Positions 26,187 through 35,617 are shown, numbered from the stretch's first letter. The stretch: 56,258 nucleotides of DNA from Bacillus norwichensis (GCF_014836955.1 NZ_JACSPV010000028.1:1-56258); one strand, 5' to 3'. Notes: generated by a model from the letters alone, not told the origin. Made by a program: numbers and translations.

Positions 26187-28310
26187 TTATCCTCCTACCC
26201 CTTGTTTCCTACTGACAATTTTTTGATATTTCCTACTGACGGAGGATTGACTGATTCCTAGCGCTACCGCCGCTTTTGTTGTGGTTTTATATAGATTCAT
26301 CGCCTGTGTAATAAGCTGTTCTTCTACTGCCTCAAAGGCTTCTTGTAATGGCATGATATTGGTGATAATCGGTTTCACCTTCGTCATCGGCTCATTCAAT
26401 TTCAACACTTGCCCAACCACGCTGGCATCAATCATCTCTTCATCAGCCGTGACTACTAAACGCTCAACGATATTCTGCAGTTCCCGAATATTTCCAGGCC
26501 AAGTGTATGCTTCTAATAGATTAAGAGCATCCGGCGTTAAATGGTAGCTGCTATTATGCCTTTCATTAAATTGTTTTAGGAAATGAAAAGCAATTAACGG
26601 AATATCCTCATGTCTTTCTCTTAATGGCGGAACATGAATTGGAATAACATTCAAACGATAGAAGAGATCCTCACGAAACGACCCATCCGCCACCATTTCT
26701 CTTAGATTTGTATTGGTCGCCGCTATTATTTGAACATCAACCGAGAAAGTTTGAGTGCTGCCAACAGGAGCAACCTCTCTCTCCTGAAGGACACGAAGAA
26801 GCTTCACCTGAAGTCTGAGTGGTAATTCTCCAATCTCATCAAGGAACAACACCCCTTGGTCAGCTTGCTTAAAGTAACCATCTTTACCACCTGGGTCCGC
26901 ACCAGTGAAGGCACCCTTCACATAGCCAAAAAGTTCACTTTCCAAGAGTGCTTCTGGAATGGCTCCACAATTCACCTTTAAAAATGGCTGCTCCTTTCGG
27001 CTACCTAGTTGATGAATCGCATGAGCAATCACTTCTTTACCGACGCCAGATTCCCCTTGGATCAGTACAGTGGACGAAAATTTCGCTACTTTATGAATCT
27101 GCCCCATAATATCTTCCATCTTTTGACTGCGATATATCAGCTTCCGGCTTAATTGTTCTTGCATCTTCATCTCATCAAGCTCTTGTTTATACTGAGCGGA
27201 TATTTTCTTCATCTCACGGAGTTCATCACGCAGACGAGTCGCTTCTGTGATATCCCGGGAGGCTACGATAATTCTTTCAATCTCGCCATTGTCATCAAGC
27301 ACCGGATTGCCCACAGCCAAAACCTTCTTGCCAACTGGGGTTTCCTGCACAACAGACACTTTTTTCTTTTTCTCAATGACAAGCCGTGTCACCGAAGGCA
27401 TGAACCGCCCCTGCTTTTCGAGTTCGATAATATTTTTACCGACCAAGTCTTTCAGGTCTACTCCCCAAAATTCCGGGATAGCGTTCTCACTATAACGAAT
27501 TAATTCCCCTTTAGCGTTCACTACTAGAATTTCATCATAAATACTGGACAGGATAGCATTCAGATCCTTGTTCAAATTCTTGACCGATTCAAGTTCCATA
27601 GCCATCTGCTCGACCATCGGAATATCTTGAACAATGATTATAATTCCCTCAACATTTTTTTCATCATTGATAATCGGACTGTAGTCTACGAGAATCCCCG
27701 ATTCATTTGTGACTTGAAGTTGATTTAAAACGGTTTCACCAGTCTGAAAAACATGCTTCAGATGATCAGCATTAAATATTGTTTCAGCTGGATATTTTAA
27801 TACCTGCCCTGCTTTAAAGCGGGTCATTTCCAAGGCCGATTCATTGCAGTCAATAATCATTCCGTGATTGTCAATAATGAATATCCCCATCGGGATGGAC
27901 ATCAGAAGAATCTTCAATATATTGGCATTTTCATTTTCCTGCCTAAAAAGCTCAACAATCAAATCCTCACGTAATACATAGCCAGTAATTGAATCGCTTT
28001 CATTTTTAATTAAAGATAATTCCTTTCCAAGCACTTGAAATATTGAAGAAAAAGACAGATTTTCAGATAGTGTGCTCAATTCGGTAATAGGCAAAGCATA
28101 TTCCTTAATTTGCTCAAGCTCTAACTCCCCATGTTCACGCTCACTTACAGGAAGCTCCTTCAAATAAATATAGGAAGTGATTGTTCCGCCTTCCTCCAAA
28201 AATATAAATCGGTTCTTTTTATCCGACAAAAGGGTTCGCCAATCTCGCTGAGGCTGATCCACAGAAAGCTTGACTATTGATTGGATAATATCTCTCGAAA
28301 TTAAAAACAC
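26187..28310 (-). CDS. Sigma-54-dependent enhancer-binding regulator with two PAS domains
   Basis: A 707-residue activator. Residues 1-125 look like a weak CBS-like region. PAS domains lie at about 127-240 and 248-355, followed by a short coiled stretch. The AAA+ domain has Walker A GESGVGKE (419-426), the sigma-54 contact loop GAFTGA (466-471) and Walker B LFLDE (488-492). The C-terminal Fis-type helix-turn-helix is TTTKAAVALGISQSSVSRKY. The presence of GAFTGA means true sigma-54 activation. It lies between two sigma-54 promoters, those of gabD and potA, and is similar in architecture and context to GabR of the Bacillus cereus group. GTG 28310 follows AAGGGGGAG. No terminator was seen before the gabD promoter. 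Confidence 0.92.
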   Translation of the reverse strand: MFLISRDIIQSIVKLSVDQPQRDWRTLLSDKKNRFIFLEEGGTITSYIYLKELPVSEREHGELELEQIKEYALPITELSTLSENLSFSSIFQVLGKELSLIKNESDSITGYVLREDLIVELFRQENENANILKILLMSIPMGIFIIDNHGMIIDCNESALEMTRFKAGQVLKYPAETIFNADHLKHVFQTGETVLNQLQVTNESGILVDYSPIINDEKNVEGIIIIVQDIPMVEQMAMELESVKNLNKDLNAILSSIYDEILVVNAKGELIRYSENAIPEFWGVDLKDLVGKNIIELEKQGRFMPSVTRLVIEKKKKVSVVQETPVGKKVLAVGNPVLDDNGEIERIIVASRDITEATRLRDELREMKKISAQYKQELDEMKMQEQLSRKLIYRSQKMEDIMGQIHKVAKFSSTVLIQGESGVGKEVIAHAIHQLGSRKEQPFLKVNCGAIPEALLESELFGYVKGAFTGADPGGKDGYFKQADQGVLFLDEIGELPLRLQVKLLRVLQEREVAPVGSTQTFSVDVQIIAATNTNLREMVADGSFREDLFYRLNVIPIHVPPLRERHEDIPLIAFHFLKQFNERHNSSYHLTPDALNLLEAYTWPGNIRELQNIVERLVVTADEEMIDASVVGQVLKLNEPMTKVKPIITNIMPLQEAFEAVEEQLITQAMNLYKTTTKAAVALGISQSSVSRKYQKIVSRKQGVGG

Positions 28311-28361
28311 ACCGCTCTCCCCCTTCCGCTTTTGTCAGTTTTTGTCGCTTCTATATTGTTC

Positions 28362-28370
28362 ATTATAGCA
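28362..28370 (-). promoter_or_regulatory. Extended -10 promoter of the sigma-54 activator gene
   Basis: TGCTATAAT on the minus strand, about 45-50 bases before the GTG start. The -35 region falls on the palindrome at 28381-28394, which suggests that the activator represses its own gene. Confidence 0.5.
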
Positions 28371-28380
28371 GAAAAAACAC

Positions 28381-28394
28381 ATTCATCTATGAAT
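28381..28394. promoter_or_regulatory. Activator-binding palindrome 1 upstream of potA
   Basis: ATTCA-TCTA-TGAAT. It has the same half-sites and spacer length as the sites at 28408, 48178 and (one mismatch) 26140. It lies about 230 bases upstream of the potA sigma-54 start. Confidence 0.65.
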
Positions 28395-28407
28395 TTTTTC
28401 ATTTTAT

Positions 28408-28421
28408 ATTCAGAAATGAAT
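28408..28421. promoter_or_regulatory. Activator-binding palindrome 2 upstream of potA
   Basis: ATTCA-GAAA-TGAAT, 27 bases from palindrome 1 centre to centre. Paired sites are usual for oligomeric enhancer-binding proteins. The remaining bases to the promoter (28422-28589) contain A/T-rich DNA and no gene. Confidence 0.65.
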
Positions 28422-28589
28422 TATCAAGGTATTTTCTGCATAATTTTTTTCGTGTAAATATTTTTCAAAAAGGACTAAAAAAATCCGCCCTTTTATTCTA
28501 TTTCGAATAAACTATGCAAAACATCATAATTTTCTTTCCTTTTCATAGAATTTTGCCTATTAATTTAAATAGATTGGACATATAACTTT

Positions 28590-28605
28590 TGGCATGTAAT
28601 TTGCA
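28590..28605 (+). promoter_or_regulatory. Sigma-54 (-24/-12) promoter of the pot operon
   Basis: TGGCATGTAATTTGCA fits the -24/-12 consensus with exact spacing. The predicted start is near 28616, leaving a leader of about 67 bases before potA. Confidence 0.88.
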
Positions 28606-28682
28606 TTAATATTTCATAAGTTTTGTCTAAAGTTAATATTCTGACTAAAAATCGCAACCAAGACTAAAGGAGTGGTATTATT

Positions 28683-29753
28683 GTGAGTGAATTGATGGTC
28701 ACATTGAACAATGTAGTCAAAAGCTTCGATGACAACGTTGTGGTAAAAAATATTAATATGGATATCAAAAGCGGAGAGTTTCTCACCCTTTTAGGACCGT
28801 CAGGGTGTGGAAAAACCACAACTCTTCGTATGATTGCTGGATTTGAACAGCCCACTGATGGAGAAGTCATAATAGACGGAAAAGAAGTCAGCAATATTCC
28901 CCCTCATAAGAGAGATGTTAATACTGTTTTCCAGAGTTACGCTTTATTTCCTCATATGAATGTTTCTGATAATGTCGCTTTTGGACTTAAGATGAAAAAG
29001 ATAAACAAGAAAGATATTAAGCGCCGTGTAATGGAAGCGCTTAAATTAGTCCAGCTTGAAGGCTTCGCCAAACGCAAGCCTGATCAGCTAAGTGGAGGAC
29101 AAAAACAGCGTGTCGCTATCGCGCGCGCCTTGGTCAACAGCCCAAAGGTTCTGCTTCTTGATGAGCCTCTTGGGGCACTGGATTTAAAGCTCCGCAAGCA
29201 AATGCAGGTTGAGCTGAAACATTTGCAACAAAAACTAGGCATCACCTTCATTTATGTAACACATGACCAAGAAGAAGCCTTGACGATGTCTGATAGGATT
29301 GCCGTTATGAACGGCGGTATTATTGAACAGCTTGGTACACCTGATGAAATTTACGAACGTCCAGTTTCTCGCTTTGTGGCAGATTTTATTGGTGAAACGA
29401 ACTTGTTTGAAGGAAAAGTTATCGGATTAGACGAACAACATGCATACCTCGACCTTTCCGGGCATAAAGTACCCATCATTCCAACAACCAAAGTATCGTT
29501 GGATGAAGAAGTGTCAATGGCCATTCGCCCCGAGCGAGTACAGCTGCATAATGAGCTGAACGGAGCCGGCTTCGCCATTCCAGGCAAAGTCGTAGAACAC
29601 ATTTATGTAGGATCCATCATTAAAACAGTCGTATCCCTTCCCGGGGGAGATCAAGTGACTATCAACAAGACACCGGAAGTGGCTCATTCATTCGCTGTTG
29701 ATCAAGACGTATATGTGAATTGGGAGCCTGACAAGGCGGTGATCATTGCATGA
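28683..29753 (+). CDS. potA: Spermidine/putrescine ABC transporter ATP-binding protein
   Basis: A 356-residue PotA-type ATPase. It has Walker A GPSGCGKTT (about residues 38-46), signature LSGGQKQRVAIARAL, Walker B VLLLDEP and H-loop YVTHDQEEA, followed by a C-terminal TOBE domain (from about 285). The start is GTG 28683, with GGAG ten bases upstream. It is first in potABC-potD1-D2-D3, driven by the sigma-54 promoter. Five PotD-type binding proteins in the window could share this one motor. Confidence 0.93.
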   Translation: MSELMVTLNNVVKSFDDNVVVKNINMDIKSGEFLTLLGPSGCGKTTTLRMIAGFEQPTDGEVIIDGKEVSNIPPHKRDVNTVFQSYALFPHMNVSDNVAFGLKMKKINKKDIKRRVMEALKLVQLEGFAKRKPDQLSGGQKQRVAIARALVNSPKVLLLDEPLGALDLKLRKQMQVELKHLQQKLGITFIYVTHDQEEALTMSDRIAVMNGGIIEQLGTPDEIYERPVSRFVADFIGETNLFEGKVIGLDEQHAYLDLSGHKVPIIPTTKVSLDEEVSMAIRPERVQLHNELNGAGFAIPGKVVEHIYVGSIIKTVVSLPGGDQVTINKTPEVAHSFAVDQDVYVNWEPDKAVIIA

Positions 29754-30667
29754 TGGAAACCAATGTTGCACCAGCCGATAAAACGCCGGGGGTGACCAAG
29801 AAAAAGAAACACCAAAGCGGTCGATTGTTCGGAATGGCCTGGACACTCTCACCTGTTACGTTTTGGCTTGTACTGTTTTTTATTTTTCCACTTCTCTTCA
29901 TACTAATTATCAGTTTTGCCACAAGGGGATTATATGGCGGAGTGGAGTATAGCTTTACATTAGAAAACTATACCCGCTTTTTCGACCCCCTCTATCTGAA
30001 AATTTTATGGGACTCATTGGTCATAGCTGGTTTTACAACTATCCTATGTCTAGTCTTTGGCTACCCCTTTGCTTATATTATTGCAAGAGCACCAAAGAAA
30101 TACCGGGCATTTTTAGTCATGCTTGTCATGGTGCCATTCTGGACAAATTCACTTGTTAGAACATATGCATGGATTGTCCTTTTGCGTACAGAAGGAGTTA
30201 TTAATATAGTACTGATGAAGATCGGCATTATCTCCGAGCCATTGGCCATGTTGTACAACCACGGCGCTGTCATGGTCGGATTGACCTACACACTATTTCC
30301 TTTCATGGTTTTACCGCTTTATGCATCCATTGAACAACTGGATAAGTCATTGTTGGAAGCCTCAAGCGATTTAGGTGCGAAACCTTGGCAAACATTTATA
30401 AGGATCACCCTCCCACTCACAATGCCTGGAGTGGTTGCCGGCGCCCTACTTACATTCATCCCAACGCTTGGGCTGTTCTTCATCCCCGATTTAATGGGGG
30501 GCTCCAAGTCACTCTTGATCGGAAACCTGATAAAAAATCAGTTTCTTACAGCAAGAGATTGGCCGTTCGGCTCTGCTGCATCTATGATTTTGATGGTGCT
30601 GACACTAATCTTTATCCTCATCTATCTCAGAATCGGCGGTAATAAAAAAGGACTCGAGGTGTTGTAG
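29750..30667 (+). CDS. potB: Spermidine/putrescine ABC transporter permease
   Basis: A 305-residue permease with six predicted spans after a lysine-rich N-terminal tail. The EAA loop is EASSDLGAKPWQTFIRITLP. It overlaps potA by four bases (ATGA), so translation is coupled. It forms the membrane channel together with PotC. Confidence 0.92.
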   Translation: MMETNVAPADKTPGVTKKKKHQSGRLFGMAWTLSPVTFWLVLFFIFPLLFILIISFATRGLYGGVEYSFTLENYTRFFDPLYLKILWDSLVIAGFTTILCLVFGYPFAYIIARAPKKYRAFLVMLVMVPFWTNSLVRTYAWIVLLRTEGVINIVLMKIGIISEPLAMLYNHGAVMVGLTYTLFPFMVLPLYASIEQLDKSLLEASSDLGAKPWQTFIRITLPLTMPGVVAGALLTFIPTLGLFFIPDLMGGSKSLLIGNLIKNQFLTARDWPFGSAASMILMVLTLIFILIYLRIGGNKKGLEVL

Positions 30668-31441
30668 ATGAATCTCCGACTGAAAAAATTACCATCGATT
30701 CTATACGCATTATTAATTTACGGATTTTTATATATTCCGATTATTATATTGATCGTATTCTCTTTTAACAAATCAAGATTAAATGCTGTATGGACTGGAT
30801 TCACCTTTGAATGGTATGGGAAACTCATGCAAAACAGTGACATTCTAGCTGCGGCCAAAAATAGTTTGACAGTCGCTTTCGTTTCAACCATTGTTGCCAC
30901 AATGATCGGAACAATCGCCGCCGTTGGTATGTATCGCTTTCATTTCCGTGGCAAAACTGCACTTGATGGGATGCTGTACCTCCCTATCGTCATTCCGGAA
31001 ATTGTCATGGGGATTTCTCTTCTGGCCTTTTTCGCACTTGTCAACGTCCCTCTCGGTATTTCAACCTTGGTCATTGCCCACATAACATTTTGTATTCCAT
31101 TCGTTGTCGTTATCGTCAGGGCGAGGCTGGAAGGCTTTGATCCATCAATGGAAGAAGCCGCAAGGGATCTGGGCGCAAATGAGTGGCACACTTTTACAAA
31201 GGTTACACTGCCTATCATCGGACCAGGTATCATGGCTGGTGCGCTTTTATCTTTCACCCTATCCATTGATGACGTGATTATCAGTTTCTTCGTTGCCGGA
31301 CCAAGTAGCACAACATTGCCTTTGAAGATTTTCTCGATGGTGAAGTTCGGTGTATCACCAGAGATAAATGCCCTTTCCACATTAATGCTTGTGATTACCC
31401 TGTCTATCGCTGTATTCGCACAACTCAGACTAAACAAATAA
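30668..31441 (+). CDS. potC: Spermidine/putrescine ABC transporter permease
   Basis: A 257-residue permease with six predicted spans and the EAA loop EAARDLGANEWHTFTKVTLP. It starts directly after the potB stop with GGAGGTG as RBS. A short hairpin (31466-31494) follows before the first binding-protein gene. Confidence 0.92.
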   Translation: MNLRLKKLPSILYALLIYGFLYIPIIILIVFSFNKSRLNAVWTGFTFEWYGKLMQNSDILAAAKNSLTVAFVSTIVATMIGTIAAVGMYRFHFRGKTALDGMLYLPIVIPEIVMGISLLAFFALVNVPLGISTLVIAHITFCIPFVVVIVRARLEGFDPSMEEAARDLGANEWHTFTKVTLPIIGPGIMAGALLSFTLSIDDVIISFFVAGPSSTTLPLKIFSMVKFGVSPEINALSTLMLVITLSIAVFAQLRLNK

Positions 31442-31465
31442 TTAAACTAGCCGATTCAATATAAT

Positions 31466-31494
31466 ATAGCTGGTACTTAAAAGGTACCGGCTAT
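31466..31494 (+). other. Hairpin between potC and potD1
   Basis: ATAGCTGGTAC pairs with GTACCGGCTAT (one G-T pair). It is followed by TTTAAGG rather than a T run, so it is more likely a 3' stabiliser or weak terminator than a full stop. Confidence 0.55.
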
Positions 31495-31538
31495 TTAAGG
31501 AGTATGGAATTTAGAAAAATTCGAAGGGAGAAAATATT

Positions 31539-32627
31539 ATGAATCCTACAAAAAGAAGCGGCAAATATATCGTTCTTTTTATTATGACATTAATTGTCGC
31601 TACTTTCGCTGCTGGATGTGGCAAAAGCAGTTCATCTGGTGAGGAAGCTGGTTCAAAGGACAATGATGGTGGAGAGCTTAATTTATTCATTTGGTCTGAG
31701 TACATGCCTGATCGGGTAATTAAACAGTTTGAAAATGAGACCGGAATTAAAGTCAATTATAATGTTTACTCATCCAATGAAGAAATGTTAGCCAAAATCA
31801 GTGCTGGCGCGGCAGGGTATGATATTTCCGTTGCAAGTGACTATATGGTTGAGATTATGAAAAAGCAGAATTTACTTGAATCTATTAATAAAGACAATAT
31901 TCCCAACATGAGTAATTTGGATGAACAGTTTTTAAATCCAACTTTTGATCCAGGCAATGAACATTCTGTTCCTTATATGTGGGGGAATGTTGTTATTGCC
32001 ATAAACAAAGACGTTGTGAAAAAAGATATCAACAGCTATGAAGATCTGTGGGACCCTGAGTTCAAGAACTCACTTGTTGTTTTGGATGACCAAAGGATTT
32101 TAATTGGAATTGGAAATAAGCTTCAGGGAGAATCAATGAACTCAACAGACTCGAAAGTGATCCAAAAATCCAAAGACCTTCTGATTGATCTTTTGCCGAA
32201 TATTAAAGCTTATGACAGCGATAGCCCAAAAACAATGCTTGTAAACGGCGAAGCCAAAGCCGGTATTGTCTGGGGTGGCGAAGCATACCTTGCTTCAACT
32301 GAAAATTCATCTATTGTAACTGTTCTTCCTGAAGAAGGAACTAATATTTGGATGGACAATTTTGTGATTCCAAAAGGAGCACCAAACCAAAAAAATGCTG
32401 AAGCTTTCATCGATTTTATTTTACAGCCGGAAGCGAGTGCCGAAATATCCAAAGACTTCCCTTATGCAAACCCGAACCTTGCAGCCCATGAATTTATTGA
32501 CGATGACATCTTGAACGATCCAGCGGTCTATACGCCCAAAGAGTTTTTGGATAAAAGTGAATTTTTTACAGACATTGAGGATGCTATTCTGGAATACGAC
32601 CGTGTCTGGTCTGAGATAAAGCAGTAA
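31539..32627 (+). CDS. potD: PotD-type polyamine-binding lipoprotein (copy 1)
   Basis: A 362-residue extracellular binding protein with lipobox AAGC. Compared with Escherichia coli PotD, the first pocket motif is IWSEY, the ST-Y motif has become ASDYMV, VLDDQR replaces TDDAREV (the conserved Glu is lost), and the Trp positions are kept in GIVWGG and NIWMDNF. It is therefore a PotD relative with an altered ligand pocket, closest to copy 3. RBS AAGGGAG. It is fourth in the pot operon. Confidence 0.88.
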   Translation: MNPTKRSGKYIVLFIMTLIVATFAAGCGKSSSSGEEAGSKDNDGGELNLFIWSEYMPDRVIKQFENETGIKVNYNVYSSNEEMLAKISAGAAGYDISVASDYMVEIMKKQNLLESINKDNIPNMSNLDEQFLNPTFDPGNEHSVPYMWGNVVIAINKDVVKKDINSYEDLWDPEFKNSLVVLDDQRILIGIGNKLQGESMNSTDSKVIQKSKDLLIDLLPNIKAYDSDSPKTMLVNGEAKAGIVWGGEAYLASTENSSIVTVLPEEGTNIWMDNFVIPKGAPNQKNAEAFIDFILQPEASAEISKDFPYANPNLAAHEFIDDDILNDPAVYTPKEFLDKSEFFTDIEDAILEYDRVWSEIKQ

Positions 32628-32790
32628 GAAAAGCGGAGGACGACGTTTAGCGGCGTAAAGACTGGAGGGAATCCGACGAGATAAAGGAAACACGGCGATG
32701 CCGAAGGAGAGCCGATTTGACTTATCTTAGGAAGGAAAAGGTGCCTGCTTGGACCTAAAGACGATAAGTCAGCACTAACCACAAACATAG
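32628..32790 (+). repeat. Intergenic repeat, AAGCG-type family, copy C
   Basis: Begins at the potD1 stop with AAGAAAAGCGGAGGACG, continues GTTTAGCGGCG, TCCGACGAGATAAAGGAAAC, GATTTGACTTATC and ends GACGATAAGTCAGC. This is a common intergenic pattern in Bacillaceae. It has GATTTGACTTATC facing GACGATAAGTC as an inner inverted repeat. It separates potD1 from potD2 without an obvious terminator. Confidence 0.55.
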
Positions 32791-32826
32791 AAGTATCTTT
32801 AAACCAATCAGACAAGGAGGAATTTT

Positions 32827-33903
32827 ATGAATCGAGGCAGGCATATTTTTGCAGGGATGATCATCGTTCTGCTAGTAAGCACCTTTTTATCAGGCTGCGG
32901 ATCAAGCAATACTTCCGGAGGAAAAGAATCGAAAGAGTTGAATGTCTTTAACTGGACAGAGTATATCCCTGAAGTCACCATAAAAAAATTCGAGGAAGAA
33001 TATGATGTAAAAGTAAATTACAGCATGTTCTCATCTAATGAAGAAATGCTGGCAAAGGTTGCTGCAGGCGGAGGCATATATGATCTTACAATGGCAAGTG
33101 ATTATATTATCCCTTCAATGGTAGAACGGGATATGATCGAACCGGTCAATTTAGAGAGCATATCCAATTTCAAGAATTTGATAGATGACTATGTGGATCA
33201 AGAATTTGATCCGGGGAATAAGTACTCCATACCGTTCATGGGAAATACATTGTCCCTTGGTGTTAATCCCGACTCAATCGGAGTTAATGTTTCTAACATT
33301 AAAAGCTATACTGATCTATGGAATCCAAAGCTGAAAAATAAATTGGTTGTCCTTGATGACCAGCGCATGATTATTGGGATGATACTGAAATCTCTCGGAT
33401 ATAGCGCAAATGATACTGATCCAAAACATCTCGAAGAGGCTAAGAAAAAGATGGTTGAACTCCTTCCAAATATCAAAGCCTTTGACAGTGACAGTCCTAA
33501 GCAAATGATGGTGAATGGGGAAGCTTCTGGAGGATTGGTATGGGGTCCTGAAATCGCCTTAGCTCAAAGAGAAGGAGCAAACTTTGAGACCATTATTCCT
33601 GAAGAAGGTCTTCTTATTACAATGGACAACTGGGTCATACCAAAAGGTGCCAAAAATAAAGAGTTGGCTGAGAAGTTCATCAACTTTATTTTAGAGCCTG
33701 AAATCAGTGCGGAAATCGCACAGCATCAGCCTTATATCAATCCCAATAAGGAGGCTCGCAAGCTGATTGACGAAGAAATCCTCAATAATATTGCCATTTA
33801 TCCGCCTGAAGAAGAAATTGAACGCCTCGAATATATTAAGGATATTGGAGAAGCGATCCAATTATATGATCGTGTTTGGTCAGAAGCAAAAGGTTCGCAA
33901 TAA
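32827..33903 (+). CDS. PotD-type polyamine-binding lipoprotein (copy 2)
   Basis: A 358-residue lipoprotein (lipobox LSGC). The pocket differs from the other copies: NWTEY at the first site, ASDYII at the second, VLDDQR, GLVWGPE, and LLITMDNW, where a tryptophan conserved in PotD is replaced by threonine. It is the most diverged of the three plus-strand copies. RBS AAGGAGG. Its stop is followed by a 10-bp hairpin (33912-33934). Confidence 0.88.
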   Translation: MNRGRHIFAGMIIVLLVSTFLSGCGSSNTSGGKESKELNVFNWTEYIPEVTIKKFEEEYDVKVNYSMFSSNEEMLAKVAAGGGIYDLTMASDYIIPSMVERDMIEPVNLESISNFKNLIDDYVDQEFDPGNKYSIPFMGNTLSLGVNPDSIGVNVSNIKSYTDLWNPKLKNKLVVLDDQRMIIGMILKSLGYSANDTDPKHLEEAKKKMVELLPNIKAFDSDSPKQMMVNGEASGGLVWGPEIALAQREGANFETIIPEEGLLITMDNWVIPKGAKNKELAEKFINFILEPEISAEIAQHQPYINPNKEARKLIDEEILNNIAIYPPEEEIERLEYIKDIGEAIQLYDRVWSEAKGSQ

Positions 33904-33911
33904 TTAGACTC

Positions 33912-33939
33912 ATAGAGGAGGTTTCCTCCTCTATATTTT
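33912..33939 (+). terminator. Short terminator-like hairpin between potD2 and potD3
   Basis: ATAGAGGAGG and CCTCCTCTAT form a perfect 10-bp stem with a 3-base loop, followed by ATTTTC. The weak tract suggests partial termination. Confidence 0.55.
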
Positions 33940-33994
33940 CAAAATTGAATAAATGGTATATTCCGCTCATCTAACATTTGGAAGGAGTCGGCAA

Positions 33995-35098
33995 ATGATA
34001 AACACACGATATCAACGTTTTGCATGGCCTGCTGTTTTTTTATTACTGATCAGTGCGGTTTTAGCGGGTTGCGGTGGAAAAAGCCCTCCTGAATCACAGA
34101 AAGCATCTAGTGATACTGACAATGAAGAGAATCAAGTCACAGGAGAGTTGAATCTATTCAACTGGTCTGAGTACATGCCAGACAGCGTGATTAAGAAATT
34201 TGAAGAGGAATATGGGGTCAAAGTGAACTACAGTGTATACTCGTCCAATGATGAGATGTTGGCTAAAATAAATGCTGGTGCATCCGGTTATGATATAGCT
34301 GTTGGGACAGATTATATGGTGGAAATCATGCGGAAAGAGGGGCTGCTTGAGCCAATTACTCTCGATAACATTACCAATCTCAATAACATAGATGAGCAAT
34401 TTTTGGATAAGTCATTCGATCCCGGTAACAAGTATTCTGTACCTTATATGTGGGGAGGTGCATTTATCACTTATAATAAAGATACAGTAGATAATGAGGT
34501 TACAAGTTATAAAGATTTGTGGAAACCGGAATTCAAAAATTCCCTGGTCGTATTGGATGACCAACGCATCATGCTTGGCATCGCCAATAAAATGCAGGGT
34601 GAATCCATGAGCTCAACCGATCCAAAGGTCATTGAGAAATCAAAAGAACTGCTTATTAATTTACTGCCCAACATCAAAGCCTTTGATAGCGATACACAAA
34701 AAACCATGCTTCTAAATGGAGAAGCGAAAGCAGGTATCGTATGGGGTGCTGAAGCTTATCTTGCCTACAGCGAAAATCCTGCTATCGAGACCGTACTGCC
34801 TGAAGAAGGTATGTACCTAGGAATCGATTGCTTCATCATACCAAAGAGTGCTCCCAATCAACGTGCGGCAGAGGCCTTTATTGACTTCGTACTACGACCG
34901 GAAATTAGCGCAGAAATAACAGAGGACTTTCCGTACTCCAACCCTAACAAGGCAGCGCACAAACTGATCGGTGAAGAGATCATGAACCATCCGGCAGTCA
35001 ATCCACCTGAAGTAGAATTGGAAAAAGGAGAATTCTTGCAGGATCTGGGCGAAGCCGTTCTTGACTATGACCGCGCCTGGTCTGAGGTGAAACAGTAA
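33995..35098 (+). CDS. PotD-type polyamine-binding lipoprotein (copy 3)
   Basis: A 367-residue lipoprotein (lipobox LAGC). The start is ATG 33995 behind GAAGGAG; the longer frame from 33953 lacks an RBS. It is a near relative of copy 1 (SEYMPDSVIKKFEEEYGVKV, VYSSNDEMLAKI), but its pocket motif reads YLGIDCF instead of WMDNF, so the conserved Trp is lost. It is last in the pot operon, with a strong terminator after it. Confidence 0.88.
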   Translation: MINTRYQRFAWPAVFLLLISAVLAGCGGKSPPESQKASSDTDNEENQVTGELNLFNWSEYMPDSVIKKFEEEYGVKVNYSVYSSNDEMLAKINAGASGYDIAVGTDYMVEIMRKEGLLEPITLDNITNLNNIDEQFLDKSFDPGNKYSVPYMWGGAFITYNKDTVDNEVTSYKDLWKPEFKNSLVVLDDQRIMLGIANKMQGESMSSTDPKVIEKSKELLINLLPNIKAFDSDTQKTMLLNGEAKAGIVWGAEAYLAYSENPAIETVLPEEGMYLGIDCFIIPKSAPNQRAAEAFIDFVLRPEISAEITEDFPYSNPNKAAHKLIGEEIMNHPAVNPPEVELEKGEFLQDLGEAVLDYDRAWSEVKQ

Positions 35099-35106
35099 AC
35101 ATGCTG

Positions 35107-35147
35107 AAAATCCTAAAGGAAGAAACCACTTCCTTTAGGATTTTTTT
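35107..35147 (+). terminator. Terminator of the pot operon
   Basis: AATCCTAAAGGAAG and CTTCCTTTAGGATT form a perfect 14-bp stem, followed by seven T residues. From 35148 to 35366 I see no gene. Confidence 0.93.
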
Positions 35148-35366
35148 GAGTCGTATTATAAATTGGATGAAAAATTCTGGATAAACTCACCAATCAAACG
35201 ATTGATTAGTTGTCAGATCAAACTTCGAAGTGATGATTCTTTATTGATTTGATCTATCCTATCGCTTCGCTGTCCCCCTAGCCGTGACATTAATAGAACA
35301 CATATTGTTTGATAAGCAGACAGATTCAGATTTTTTTCTTCCATAGAAACATTACTGGTTTTAAAT

Positions 35367-35526
35367 CAAATGCACTTGCAGATTTGCATCCCAGATTTTA
35401 TTGAGCTCCGCTCGGTATATTGCCTCTAAAATCTATGGCATCTGCCGGAGGTCCCTCACTGAATGGAATACCGATATACATTCATCTCACCCTTACAGCA
35501 GTCGGAGACTTCTACTGAATGAAGTT
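35367..35526 (+). repeat. Multi-hairpin intergenic element, copy 4 of 7
   Basis: Starts CAAATGCAC-TTGCAGATTTG. Hairpin 2 is TTGAGC-tcc-GCTCGG (two T-G pairs). The left half of hairpin 3 is deleted, leaving CACTGAATGGAATACC. It ends GGAGACTTCTACTGAATGAAG. It lies in the convergent gap between the pot operon and the GNAT gene. Confidence 0.75.
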
Positions 35527-35617
35527 ATGAATAGCCGCTTGTGATTGGCTCCATCCTTAAGGCTTCAGCAGTATTCAGGTTCCCACTGCTTAAAGACGCA
35601 TTTTGTTGGAAAGACTT

